Source of the DNA: Kudoa neothunni
Taxonomy: Eukaryota; Cnidaria
NCBI GenBank assembly: GCA_964304625.1
Contig: OZ199838.1
Coordinates: 2,728,001 to 2,792,000 of the forward strand
Length of the DNA: 64,000 bases
Direction: 5' to 3'
The notes beneath the pieces were generated by a model. The model did no database searches. It saw nothing but the letters and a program-made list of their open reading frames with translations, and was not told where the DNA came from. Positions 51,541 through 63,734 of the stretch are shown here, in pieces. Position 1 is the first letter of the stretch. Each line of letters opens with the position of its first letter. The position numbers and the translations under genes were made by a program.

Positions 51541-53567
51541 ATGAAATTTGCTTTTTTGTGTTTTACCCTTTTTTATACAGGTAACGTAATGCAATATTTT
51601 CTGATAAATAATTCTGTGCATAGTCCAACTTCATAGGTATTACATCGTAAGAGATAATCAGCTGCATAAGAATGCCATTCATCTGACCTTAGAAGGAAAC
51701 CCAAACCATGTTTGTCGCATCAAGTTATTCACTAAAGATGATACTCATTATTTTTATCGAGATGTGAGTTGTGGTAGTCGAAACATTTGTGAAGTTTCCT
51801 GCAACGGGGAGTACACTTTTCATACTGATCACATCGCCCCTCATCATTTTCTTCAAATAGTCTCAAAAGCCAAAACAGACTTCCTCAAAGTTGTTCATAG
51901 TATATTAATGACTAGCTATATTTTCATTTAATCCTACTTTTTAGCTACTTCAACAGTCCCCTTCTCCTCATATCACTTTGATGGCTCATCTGTGGCATTC
52001 ATCGTCAAACATATGTGTGAGGAATCGCCTTTCGTTTGTCAGATCAGATCTGGACAGTTTACCGTTCAGAGCTACACTCTTGATTCACATCCTCAATGTG
52101 GTTCGGAATATATGCTTAGCAGTTTTTACCATATCTACAATAAGCCCCTTGAACTCTACTGTGGACCACACAATCCAAAACTTTTTTTTGATAAAAATAT
52201 GTTTCTAAACAATAAAAAAAACCTACTGAAACGACATCCTGTGAGAATCGCAGCTAATGCAGCTGAAAACAAAATAGACATCATATTCGATGAACCAATT
52301 CCCGACACAATTTGCAAATTTGAAATCGCTAAAAAGAGTGGAACATTGACATCTAAATGTGTAAATGATGAAAATATTGAATGTTACCAAGTTTGTCAAA
52401 ATGTTAGAATGGAAATAAGTCACGATAAAAGCAATGAAAAAATATTTGATATCAAAATATCCACTAGGGGCATAGAATCTGAGAAAATGTTAATGTCAAG
52501 TATTTAACTATTATTTATACTATTTTATCTTATTTCATTAGCTGAGAAAAAAGATTTCCCAATAACGAATATCCTTAAGTATGAGGCTACGTTGGGAATC
52601 TCTACGCTTAACGCGGCAGATGCCGTATGCATGGTAGAATTGTTTGTACAAGATAATTACGTAAAAGTGGACTCAAACCATGTGGGATTAAGTGGACATA
52701 CATCTTTTGCTTCATGTGGAACAGATGTAAAATTATTAAATCTTCAGGCTGATACCAAATATGTGGTCAGTGTACAATACAAAGCTTCGAGTGGTGCAGC
52801 TGTTACTGATGCGATTCAGATAAATAAAACTTTTAAAACAGGTATAAGAATCGATTTCGTACAAATTAATAATAATAATAAATAGCTAAAATTGACGGTG
52901 CTACTGTTGACATTACAGAATATCCTCAAAATGTTGTTATTATTCCACAACAGATGGATCACGAAGACTATAAAACAGAGTGTATAATAATGCAAGCATT
53001 GAAAGATACAAACACTTTTGTTCGATCGGTATGTGAAGAATCCTACAATTGCCTTGGCTTGTGCACTTCGGACTTTACTGTCACTACGCTGAAACCGGAT
53101 ACAGAATACACCTTTAAAGTAGTCCCACAACGTTTCTATCTGGAAACTGCCGCTCTAACGAAAAATGTTCGAACAGGTATTATAGAGTTGTGAATTTGAA
53201 ATTTATATAAATTTTAGGGTCTCTATTTAAAAAAGTAGAACTTGGATATAAATGGACAGAAAATGATTTGGAAATAACAGTAAAGGTGGGAGATAGAACG
53301 GATGGAATTTGTGACTTTACCTTCGTGGAAAAAACTAAGGAAAAAGAAGCCAAGCTTCTTGCTGTGCACGACCGAACAAACGGTTGGAATGAGCCATGCA
53401 ATTCAAAAATCAACTTTTTCGATGTGCCTGAGTACAAATCAGCTACATTGATTGTACAGCGCAGATATGACGGGGAGCCAGTTGAATTGGAACTCTTTGT
53501 CGCAGACCCAGCAGATGTTACAGCTTCTACAACGGAAGCCACAGCAACCTCTACAAGCACCCAATAA
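51541..53567 (+). CDS. Secreted multi-domain FN3-like protein (paralogue 1, no membrane anchor)
   Basis: Six exons: 51541-51580, 51624-51899, 51945-52499, 52542-52841, 52886-53176, 53218-53567; 1812 nt, 603 aa, all introns phase 1 and 41-45 bp. MKFAFLCFTLFYTG is a signal peptide. After it come about six beta-sandwich domains, roughly one per exon (two in exon 3). Several have fibronectin-III features: LQADTKYVVSVQY, LKPDTEYTFKVVP. A cysteine pattern recurs: ICKFEIAKK...C...ECYQVC, then CIIMQALK...VCEESYNCLGLC, then ICDFTFVEK. It ends in a Thr/Ser/Ala tail (ASTTEATATSTSTQ) with no hydrophobic segment, so no TM or GPI signal. Function unknown; extracellular. Its neighbour at 54251 is a paralogue with the same exon plan. 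Confidence 0.82.
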
Positions 53568-54250
53568 CAGTTGTAAAAACATTATTAATTTTGGAATATC
53601 TTACTGTTCACTATTAATGAAATAGTGAACAAACTTTTAGTTTAATAGTTAAAATTGATATCTTATTAATTCTTGTGTATTTTTTTTATTTAAATAAAAA
53701 ACAAAATATATATAGTTGTTTAATTTGTCAATATGTTTGTTATAGTTATTAAGTTTTGTTACATACACATATTTTTATGAAAATAAATTATATAGATTAT
53801 GATATTGGAATAATTACATAGAAATGAAAGATGAAAAAAAGGGATTTCCAATTAATCATTTTTTGAAAAAATTTATTTTATAAATTAATCCAAGATAACA
53901 CGTCCTTTTGTTAATTTTATAAAAAATTAATGAGTATATCCATTTGGCCAATATATTGGTTAACTTAGAAATGTTCTGTTATGAAGCTCTCTAAAAAATT
54001 TTTATTTGACTTCTAAATGTGGTATTTTGCCTTAAACACGTTTATTTCCAGTGAGGTTTTCAATAATGGACACAAGGATTTTGTTTTGAATGTGAATAAT
54101 ATTTATTGGTCTTCAATTCTATTGTTGAACTGCTATTCATTTGCAGAGTTCGTCCTTAATATATTTTGTTCGTTTCTATTGACACTTCAAGTCATATTCA
54201 TTTGCATACTTCGTAATAAAAATAATAGACGTTATAAATAAGAACAAAAA
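53568..54250. other. Spacer between the two FN3-like paralogues
   Basis: 683 bp, AT-rich. The open frame at 54017-54241 is hydrophobic without motif and overlaps the probable promoter of paralogue 2; rejected. Confidence 0.5.
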
Positions 54251-56508
54251 ATGTTGGTCGTTACACTTTTGATTTTTTCTCTCTGCTATAATGGTAAGAT
54301 TTGATAGTCATCGAGTTTATCCTATTAGAATTTTTAGTCCACTCACATAAATATTACGTTGAACGAGATCAAAACACTTTAGAAGATAAAATCCATCTAC
54401 AACTTGAAGGAGTGTCTGGAATTAAATGCGATATTAAATTGCTGGAAAAAAATGAATTTTTTTATCACTACATTAACGGTGAATCTGAAAGCGAAACACT
54501 TCAAGACGTCTCTTGTGCGGGAAAATACACGATTTCTACTGGAGCTGCTTTTCCTTCCTATTATATACAGATAAAATCAAAATACGCAACCGAAACTCTT
54601 AAAATAGTTCATAGTACTAAATTATTGGGGATTTTAACTAATTTTCTTATAGTTACGGACCAAACTCCTAATACTCATTTTACAGTAAATGCAACCTCCA
54701 TCGAATTCACCACCAAAAATGTCTGCAGTCATCCCCAAACTTGTAGACTCACCAGTGGAGACAAAGTCCTCGATCAGTTCACACCTACTCCCAACACCGA
54801 GTGCAACGAGGAAAACCATCTTACCGGGTTCTTCGACTCAGCCGGGGACTCAATCGAACTCTCCTGTGGAGTCAACCAACCGAAAATACACATGAATAGA
54901 AAAAATAACAAGTTGATGGAATTCAGTCCATTGGAACAACTTCCTTATCACATTGTTAAAGGAACGGAAACTAACAAAATAGACATTATTTTCGATGAAG
55001 ATATGATGGATGAAATATGCAAATTTGAAATAAAAAAGATGCCTGGAGGTGAGTATAAATCAGAATGCTCTGTCACCGGCGAAAACCCCGGTTGTTATCA
55101 ACTCTGCACTGACGCTGTAATGAACTTTGAATCCCTTCAAGAAGGCACGGACAAAGATTTTAAAGTTAGAGTATCCACTAGAAACCACGTAGGAGCAGAA
55201 AAAACGCTAAGACGTGAATAAACTTTTATAATTTTTTTAATTTAATGTAAAATAGTCGGAAAAAGTAACCTTATCGTAACTGCCAAAGAAATAAATGCGA
55301 CTCTTTCGATTGCAGCTCTTAAAGATAATTTATCCAACCCAACGTGTGCAATTGAGTTGAAAAAGCAGGAATTCCCTAAGGTCAATATTAATGTCAAGTG
55401 CAGTGCTGATTTGAGAACAGAATGCCCAACAACCTGCACTGATGCTACTATCCATGGTCTTGAACCAAATACAAAATACATTGTAAAAGTGACTTATACT
55501 CAAACCAGTAGCGTTGCCACATCATATACCGCAGAGAAGCTTTTTAGAACAGGTAAAAAATCAAAAATAACTTATCTAAAATTAAATTAAGCTGATTACA
55601 ATATTACACAAAAGCCTGAAATAAAAACATATTACGAACACGTAATGATGACTGTGGCACCAAACGATACTCTTTTTGACGGAATATACTGCAAAATTCA
55701 ACAAAAAATGGAGGGTGCAATTTCTTTTAGTCCCTCAGAATGTGAAGAATCAGTTGATTGTTCTGGTTTATGTGGACAACCACTTACTATTAAAAATCTT
55801 TTGCCCGATACCAAATACGAATTCAAATATTTATTTGGCAAGTACATTAGTGACCTTGAAACAAACATGGTGGCAGTATCAACAAGTAATGTGAAATAGG
55901 ATTCCTCAATAACATTTATTAAGCTGACGCGCTTCAAAAGATTAATGTTACCCATACATGGAATAATACCGATTTGATTGTGTCAATCACTATGGCCGAA
56001 ATGGACTCAGACCAAATATGTGATTTTACCTTTGCTGAAATAGTAGATGGGGCGATCAAATACACCTATGGGTTATTTGACCGAACAACTGGATGGGAGG
56101 GAAAATGCAACCAAGAAATAACTTTTTACAATGCAGCTTCCTACAAACAGGGCTCAATGAGGGTACAGGCCAGATACAGTAGTGAGCCGATCGTAGTGAA
56201 TCTTTGGAGTGGAAGGAATATGGAGAATGATGATCCAACATCTCCAGAAACTGCGAAACAAGGTAAACTATATTATCAAACTAATTATTATAATTCTTTT
56301 TAGGCACTTCAAATAGGTATAATAAATATCTCTTTGATTATTTAATCTATTTTTACTTTTGATTTAGCGCTAATGTGGGCGGATCCAAGATTATGTAATA
56401 TTTTCTGGTGTCATGCGGTTCTAATGATAATTTAGGTTGATTGTTGGAGGAGTCTTGATAGCACTGTTAGTATGTGCTATCGGTTTCTTGGTCTTAACGA
56501 AGAAATAA
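54251..56508 (+). CDS. Type I membrane FN3-like protein (paralogue 2)
   Basis: Nine exons: 54251-54293, 54338-54613, 54653-55213, 55256-55552, 55592-55885, 55924-56262, 56304-56316, 56368-56394, 56436-56508; 1923 nt, 640 aa. MLVVTLLIFSLCYN is a signal peptide; mature protein starts near VHSHKYYVERDQ, matching VQLHRYYIVRDN of paralogue 1. Exon 2 is 276 nt in both. FN3-like strands: LEPNTKYIVKVTY, LLPDTKYEFKYLF; matching cysteines ICKFEIKK, CYQLC, CEESVDCSGLC, ICDFTFAEI. Several N-glycosylation sites (NATS, NATL, NITQ, NDTL, NVTH). The last three exons, of 13, 27 and 73 nt, add a linker and a TM helix LIVGGVLIALLVCAIGFLVL followed only by TKK. This anchored form has no counterpart to these exons in paralogue 1. 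Ligand and role unknown; a surface receptor or adhesion protein is likely. Confidence 0.84.
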
Positions 56509-59500
56509 ATTAGTCCTCAATTTGCGATTTTACAAAAACATGAATTCCATTTTTAATAAAATTCGATTACGATAAGACCTACTTTTATATTGAGCATTTG
56601 ATAAATCTGATTTATTGTAAAAATTCATTGTATTTTTCACAGGAAAATTTTAAACGCTAATAATTAACTTTAGAGTGTTCTTTTATTATACCTTTCCACG
56701 TGAATACGTTTAACAAAGTAAATGAAATAACTAACCCTTAATAAATAATTCTACTGTTTTATCTCTCTTTTAAAAAAATTAACGTCGTTCAATGGATAAT
56801 TACTTTAGAATTATTAAATTAAGAATAAATTTATTTTTTTCATGAAATCCTTAAAACCTGAAATTCTAAAAAAGGAGTAAAAATACCTCAATAAATATAC
56901 GCGAACCAACCTTTTAGTAGTTTATAGTATTAAATAAAGAGTTAATATTAAATATATAAAACTCGTCAATTTTGTTTTTAGCTAAAACTACAAATATGAT
57001 TAGTTCGAATAAAAATATCGCTCATTATATTAATTTAATAAAAAACAAATTAAAAAACAATAATTATTTTTTATTTGAGGTAATAAACTTAAAATCTTTT
57101 ATGTAAACACAAATTTATGGTAAATGCCTGGTATTATCGCATTAATTAGGGAAAAATATAAACAACAATAATTGAAATCTGACGAACACGTGCCTAATAT
57201 AGTGAGGTAGTAATACATTTCGTATTTTGCTTGGGTAAATATTCATGTTTACCTAACATTAATGTTATTTTTATATTTTAATTTTAATTTATGGTGAGAC
57301 TGGATACGTCTATATTAAAATAAACAATGCTTTTTGAGTAATTTTTTAAATTACCATAGTTATAGGTCGCTAACCTAATCGCTTTTGAAAATATGTAGTC
57401 TCTTAAATAGATCAATAATTCTCTTATGATAATTTTAAACTAATCGAAACATTTATGGATGTTTTCTGCGAGTAAGTTATATTTTTATCCTATATTATAT
57501 ATTTATTAGTGATTTTCATTTAAATCATGGCCGTAAATTATTCATATTAAAATATAATATGTATAAGATAGCATTTAAAATATAACTTATTAATTTTTAA
57601 TAATTCTCCAATAATTATTTGGTATAATTAACTTTATTTTATTTTTATTTTATCAAATATTTCCCCTAAAATTAAATAGATATTATTCTATCATTCATCA
57701 TTTTATGAATCTATTATTTTTTATTTATAACATTACAATGAAAATAAAGTCTAATTGTAGTGTAAATAAAATAAAAATGGATAAAAATATACTTTTATAA
57801 TTATTCTCACCTCAAAAATCATATTACAAGGTAATTGATTAAAAACTGATAAATAAAAAGATTTGTCTTCTAGAGCTTCCATCTAATATTATAAATTGTA
57901 TCTTGCTATAATCAAATTCAAATTGAGTAAAAATAAGGATAAATTATACTATCGTAAAATTTAAAACTTTAAGCACAATATTTGATAATAATTTTTACTG
58001 TAAAAATACTTGACATTTTTTTATGAAAAAATTAAACCCCTATTCAGTATAAATACTTTATCTAAATATGCTGAAAATATGCAAAAAATTCCAATGAATG
58101 AAGATAATCAAAATTATGTTCGATATTCACATATACGAATGTGCATAATTATACAATAATTTTTTATTATATATCAACTTTTAATATACTGTTTTAAAAA
58201 ACGATTCTATAGTAATTGATTCATTACTGAGGTCAAAATTAGTGCTGATTACTCTCTAAACACACTATCTCAGTGCTTCACCAAAGTCAGTCTTAATCGA
58301 TAAAATATAACATAAAATTTTGGAAAATATTATTATCTTTTAGAATAAAACCATGAATTTAACACATATATCTTTAATTCTTTATTATTATATATAAAAA
58401 TATTATCCATATTCAATCAAGTTGAATAAATTAATTAAATACATTCTTTTTTAATTTCATTTTAAAAACATGAATTGGAATAAATGCTTATGCAACGAAT
58501 GTTTGTAAATATTTCCTCAGAAATATTTTATTTCTCTGAGATTATAAACTAAAATAATAAAATATGACATTTTATTATATATATTCAAATTTTTATATAA
58601 TATTTTTTTGAAATAATGGCTAATTACTATAAAAGAATGTGGTACTTTAACGACCTGGATTGATTTAAACATATTTAACCTCTAAAGTTTTCGAAAACAG
58701 AAAAATTCACATTTTTATGTAATTCTAGAATTTAATAAAAAACTTAGATTTAGAGTTTGAACTTAATAATCGTTAAAAAATAGGGAATAATATGAATTTA
58801 ATATTTTTGGATAAATATATTACAATTCATCAAAAAATTAGTGGTTGTTATAATTTCTTTCATATCTCATGATTTAAGAATCGGCAAAGTTAATATTTTA
58901 ATACTCGTATTGTGAAAATATTTGTGATAATTTCAAGTAAAAATTTCGAGAATATAACTTGTTATAACATTTAGGTTAGTGGGGTTTAAATATTGTCATA
59001 TGACAACATCTGGTTGTTTTATGAATTACTCAAAGAATATAGAATATTTAGAATCAGTTTCTCGACAGGTTTATTTCATAATTTCTACCTTGTTTTATAA
59101 TAATAAAATGGTGAAGATTTTGAAATTTTTAGTACTAATAAAACGCAAAATAATGTAATATTTTTCTCCTTAATAAACAGGTTATGTTTCACCGATCAAT
59201 ACACATCCTTATTAAAAATAGTTTGTCTTTAAGAAAATATACGTTGTAAATTAATGTATTATATCTATATTAAAATCGTATAAATATAAATATTTATTAT
59301 ATTGAGAGCTTGGGAATTAAGTTAATATTTGATACCATATGGCAACATTCGGCGCACGTGATGTTTTAGGAAAGGGATCGGCAACCGATATGGCCGAAAA
59401 AGCCAATTATTCATATATTGATGGCGGGGAAAAATTTTTTACTTCCGGAGACGAACATGAAATTTAGGCTCGTAAATAAAATATTTAACTTTGAAGCCAT

Positions 59501-62394
59501 GAAAACATACATTTCAGAAAAATATGGAGAAAATTATTCAATTTTTCTATTTACGCGTTTTATATAACTAAATAACCCTTTATTTTTATTATAAGTATTT
59601 TAATGCAGGGAGAAATAATAAACGCAAAAAAAGTATGCATCTGAATTTGTCTGATTACTTCAAATAATATTGTAATTTCGTTTTCGATAATTTCCGTTAT
59701 TATGAATTAGAAATTTTACCATTGACCTCTATACAATAAATATTCCATATAAAATTCACTCTCATGAATATTATTGTCGAAAGAAAATTTCTATCATGTA
59801 ATTTGATCTTTTAAAAACGAAAGAATTACTTTCTAGTGTATTTGCCCGAATTTAATTATTTCACCGACATTTTATATGGAGTTTTCTTTATATAAAAAAA
59901 TAAACAACGTTTAATATTACCAAGGAATTTTTTATAACTGATATAAATTTAAGGACAATGTATGTATAACTACTTTTTTATGTAATATAATTGATTCAAC
60001 AGAATTTTTAAACTGAAAAAACTATCAACACTTACATAAGTCTAATTTAAAGGTTCAAAAAAAGGATGTGCATATAAACAAATGATGTATTTTGTATAAT
60101 ACGCGGAAAATTTATTTTTAAATAATTTCAGATTAATCCGTGGAATTTTTATCCATTGAAGGTGATTATTATCCCTCGTAACAAGTTATAAAATTCGTAC
60201 AGAATATACTTAAGTAGCATTTAAGCGAAAGTACCAGAATTCCATTAATAAGATATCCTAGAATCTAGGCATTATATATCTGATTAACTGTTTAAACAAA
60301 ATATTATAAAAGGAATTGAGTACCCTCACTAAACATATAATGAATACATTTGCAAATTAAAAATATACCCGATCTTCTCGAGGGCACAAAAATTTCGTCC
60401 CAAAATTACGCATCGCATATACTGTAATTTAGCCACATTATGATAGGCTATTGGACATTGGACACCAGCTCCGTTAAAAAATAGTACAAATGCGATCAGA
60501 CTAATAATGTAAAAATTGCATTAAATATTATTATATAATGTTTTGTATTAGTTAAAAAATTTAAACACCGAGATTTTGGACGTCTATTTATATTTTAATC
60601 AATTGTTTTCGAATAAATAATAAAAATTTATTCACAACGAAAATAATTATTATATTATAGAAATAACTTAAAAATTAAGGAATAGAAGAAAAGAAATTTA
60701 AATCTATATTGGAATGCATATACGAATGTCGATAACCAAATCACAACGTTAAAGTTGATATCAGTCTAATCAATTGAATTGTAGATTATAATATAAGAAA
60801 AATTTGTTTAGAGATCGTTTTGAATCAATCTATCGACAATACGTAAGTTGTTGTGATTATCATATATTGGTGAAGTTTTGTACCATAAATAAAGTTAGGA
60901 CTGTTGTATTAAAAGTGAAGCCTTTACAAAACCTGATTAGGGAGGAATACCTTGAAGTTGAACAAGAATAAGATGAATGTGCGCTTAATTCCATTTATAA
61001 TTTAATATGGCACCATAAATTATTTTTCACAATTTTAACTATCACGACTCGATTCATTCTGTTTTTTCCTTGAGCTCGATAGTTAAGTATGTCCGTAAGT
61101 TGAAAGAGATCATTAGAATTAACTGTCTAAATAGAATTAAAGTAGAATCTAAGCATAGGTAAATGTGAGCTTTAGACTTGATAATGACACTTTATACAAA
61201 TGATTCGAATCCGAGAGATGTGTAAGAGAATATGGCTGTGCATACTTGATGAATGGCTTATATATTATTGATAATTTTTACTATTCCAAATATCATAAAA
61301 GTAATATTTGTCCATTGTTGGACTTAAAAGTTCCAGTAGGCGAACCGCTTATGCAAGGGAATAAAGCATAAACGTATAACCAATAAACAGGGAGGCCATC
61401 AACGTAAGATACTGCTACTTTTCCAATCCTTTTTGGTGGTAAATCTACAATCTGACAGAGCTAAAAGTAATTCCTTACATACATTTAGACGAAATTGTTG
61501 ATTTCATCCAATAACAAGAACGAGGTTTTTATAAAAATTGTGTGGAGCACACTCCAAAATTACACGCATGAAATTCGATGTTCATCAATGATGAGATATC
61601 AATATAAATCTTTAAATAAATTACTATATAAAAATTTAAAATTTGTTGTTCCGTTATTCATTTTATCAAATATGTATATTTTTGGGACGAAAAATAGTGT
61701 TCTTTTCTATTTTGCGCACGCGCTTTACAGACATTTGGATTAAGGTGCTTCCGAATATTGCCATATGGCAACATTTAAACTGATGGGTTCCTCATTGAGT
61801 ATTCCGAAAATTTTCTACTAACTTTTTATTTTTATAAAACGAAATATTTCTCGGTTCTTAAATAAATATATTAATATTACGTGATTTTCATGCCTGAAAA
61901 GGTTAGGTCGCATGCAAAAAGTACACAAAAAGATAAACGAGTGTGACATAGCATTTTTACGTTACAGACACGCATACTCCTCTTTCTCTCAACAATGTTG
62001 AACATCTCTTCGAGTGGAATAAACAATGATCTATATATAAACATCCTAGAAATTTTCGTATTTTATTTTGCATAATGTTGTTTCCCAATAATAAAAGTTA
62101 AGTTTTTGAGAAATATCTATATTAACACAATAAATCTTGATAGAGTCATTGTATCGATTCTTTAAAAAATAATATAAAATCAATAGACATTAATGAATCA
62201 ATTTTCATAATCGCACTAAAATAAAGTTTAACTAATGATATAATTGGAATATTAAATTTCGGACAATTTTTTTCGTAATTAAAATTTTTTATATATTCTA
62301 GAATGAATGCTAAAAACTGTAAAGGGAATTAATAAATTTACACGCAAGCGCATTGGGTGTAAAACGCTGGTTGTTGGTTGGTTGTTTGCGGACA
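56509..62394. other. Gene desert, about 5.9 kb
   Basis: Extremely AT-rich. No motif-bearing frame; the open frame at 61495-61743 is judged spurious. Repeat-like pieces: 14-bp palindromes at 58993-59006 and 61758-61771, a related CCATATGGCAACATT at 59336, and a hAT-like terminus motif GGGATCGGCAACC at 59376. Confidence 0.45.
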
Positions 62395-63734
62395 ATGGAC
62401 CACCAAATAAAAGTGGGATATTTATTCTCACCACGAAAATTATCCAAATTGAAGTTGGAATTGCATATAAAAAATTCAAGCAGATATAATTTGGTCGATT
62501 TGAAAGCTATCAATCCTTATAAATCGTTGGCCGAGCAACAATTAGATAATCTTGATATCATTATTCATAGGGTAAAAATAAGAGTGCGGCAATACGTGGT
62601 TAACCGCATATTTAAAATTAGCTCAACGATTGTGTGAACCAATTGGAAGGATTGGATCCTGATAAATATACACGGACATTAACTGAAGAAGTTGATCGAT
62701 TTAACATAAAATTATTGTCCCCGTTGACGGGTGATGGAGGAACTATCGGATAGACTGAAGTGTTTGACAAAATTGGTATCGTTGGCAGATTTAAAATTGG
62801 AATCATTCTCGTTTAAAAATACCTCCTATGTTGGAAATAACCGCAAAAATGCCAAGAGATGAAGTAGAGAGGATATGTTACAATTTTCGAGATGAATACC
62901 TTTCTTTAAACTCAACAACGAGTACAATGAAACTTTTGATGTTGACTTATCGTCATATAACTTTATAATTAGAACGTAATAGACCATTTATTGTAAAAAC
63001 CACGAAATGTATCCTTGTTGATGAGTATAGGTAGTTTTGTTTTGAAGTGGTATTTTGATGAAACCAGATTTGTTTAGATATAAAATGTGTCTCTATTTCA
63101 ATATGGATAAAATTGCTATCGACGGAATAATGGATTTCCTACAAAACAACTCCATTATTCTGCAACCATTTTATAATCATGATGGGTTGCTGTATAAATT
63201 ATTTATATTGGGTGATAAATGGCATCTTGAAACTCGTCCATCCATCAAGAATTTCGAATTTTCACACTCGAACAACAATATCAACTTTTTCAGTAATAAT
63301 GTTAGCAAAAGTGACTCTCATTCGACAGCTCTCCATTACAAAAACAACGAAGTAATCGATCTTAGATTTCCAATGCCATCAATTTGCTTTAGACTATCGT
63401 GGACACAAAGCTTTGTGATCCCTTTAAACATCATGGGCTGGCGCGAGAAGATGTGAGTTTATTAGTGAAATCAATAAGGAAATCAATAGATTGTCCGTTG
63501 CTCGGCGTGGATATGCTGCTCGAATGCAACACTAGAGATATGTTTATAGTTGATGTCAATTATTTCCCTGGATACGATGGTATTTAAAATTCTTTTTGTT
63601 AGGCCCATACAAACTAAAATGTGTTTGTAAATCGGCTTACTGTCACCTTTGATACAATTTTTCCGAATTAATCCTCTCATTCCCAATTTATTTTGTGGTT
63701 TTAAGAAAATGCACTCCTCAAAATAGTTTATTGA
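62395..63734 (+). CDS. ITPK1: Inositol-tetrakisphosphate 1-kinase-like (ITPK1), with two apparent frameshifts
   Basis: Exons 62395-62571, 62622-62921, 62973-63030, 63078-63351, 63393-63579 and probably 63706-63734. Start MDHQIKVGYLFSPRKLSKLK matches the ITPK N-terminus (KRVGYWLSEKK); then LDNLDIIIHRLNDCVNQLEG (VIIHKLTD); FIVKTTKC; FYNHDGLLYKLFILGDKWHL; RPSIKNFEF; NNVSKSDSHS; and GVDMLLECNTRDMFIVDVNY followed by FPGYDG, keeping the Asp, Asp and Asn of the ATP-grasp metal site. ITPK1 phosphorylates inositol tris/tetrakisphosphates. Exon 2 is 300 nt but phase requires 298: the frame shifts by +1 after LLSPLTG (near 62732) and again in an A-run near 62817, before IPPMLEITAKMPRDEVERIC. Without these two insertions the model is 340 aa. 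Either a recent pseudogene or assembly errors. Confidence 0.8.

Noticed and set aside
53180-53560. 126-aa minus-strand frame
   Set aside because: Exact antisense of the last exon of FN3-like paralogue 1.
54017-54241. Hydrophobic 74-aa frame upstream of paralogue 2
   Set aside because: Not joined to either gene by usable splice sites and overlaps the likely promoter.
63580-63602. 23-bp intron at the ITPK1 3' end
   Set aside because: It leads to PYKLKCVCKSAYCHL, which does not fit the family; a longer intron to 63705 gives KNALLKIVY and a stop.
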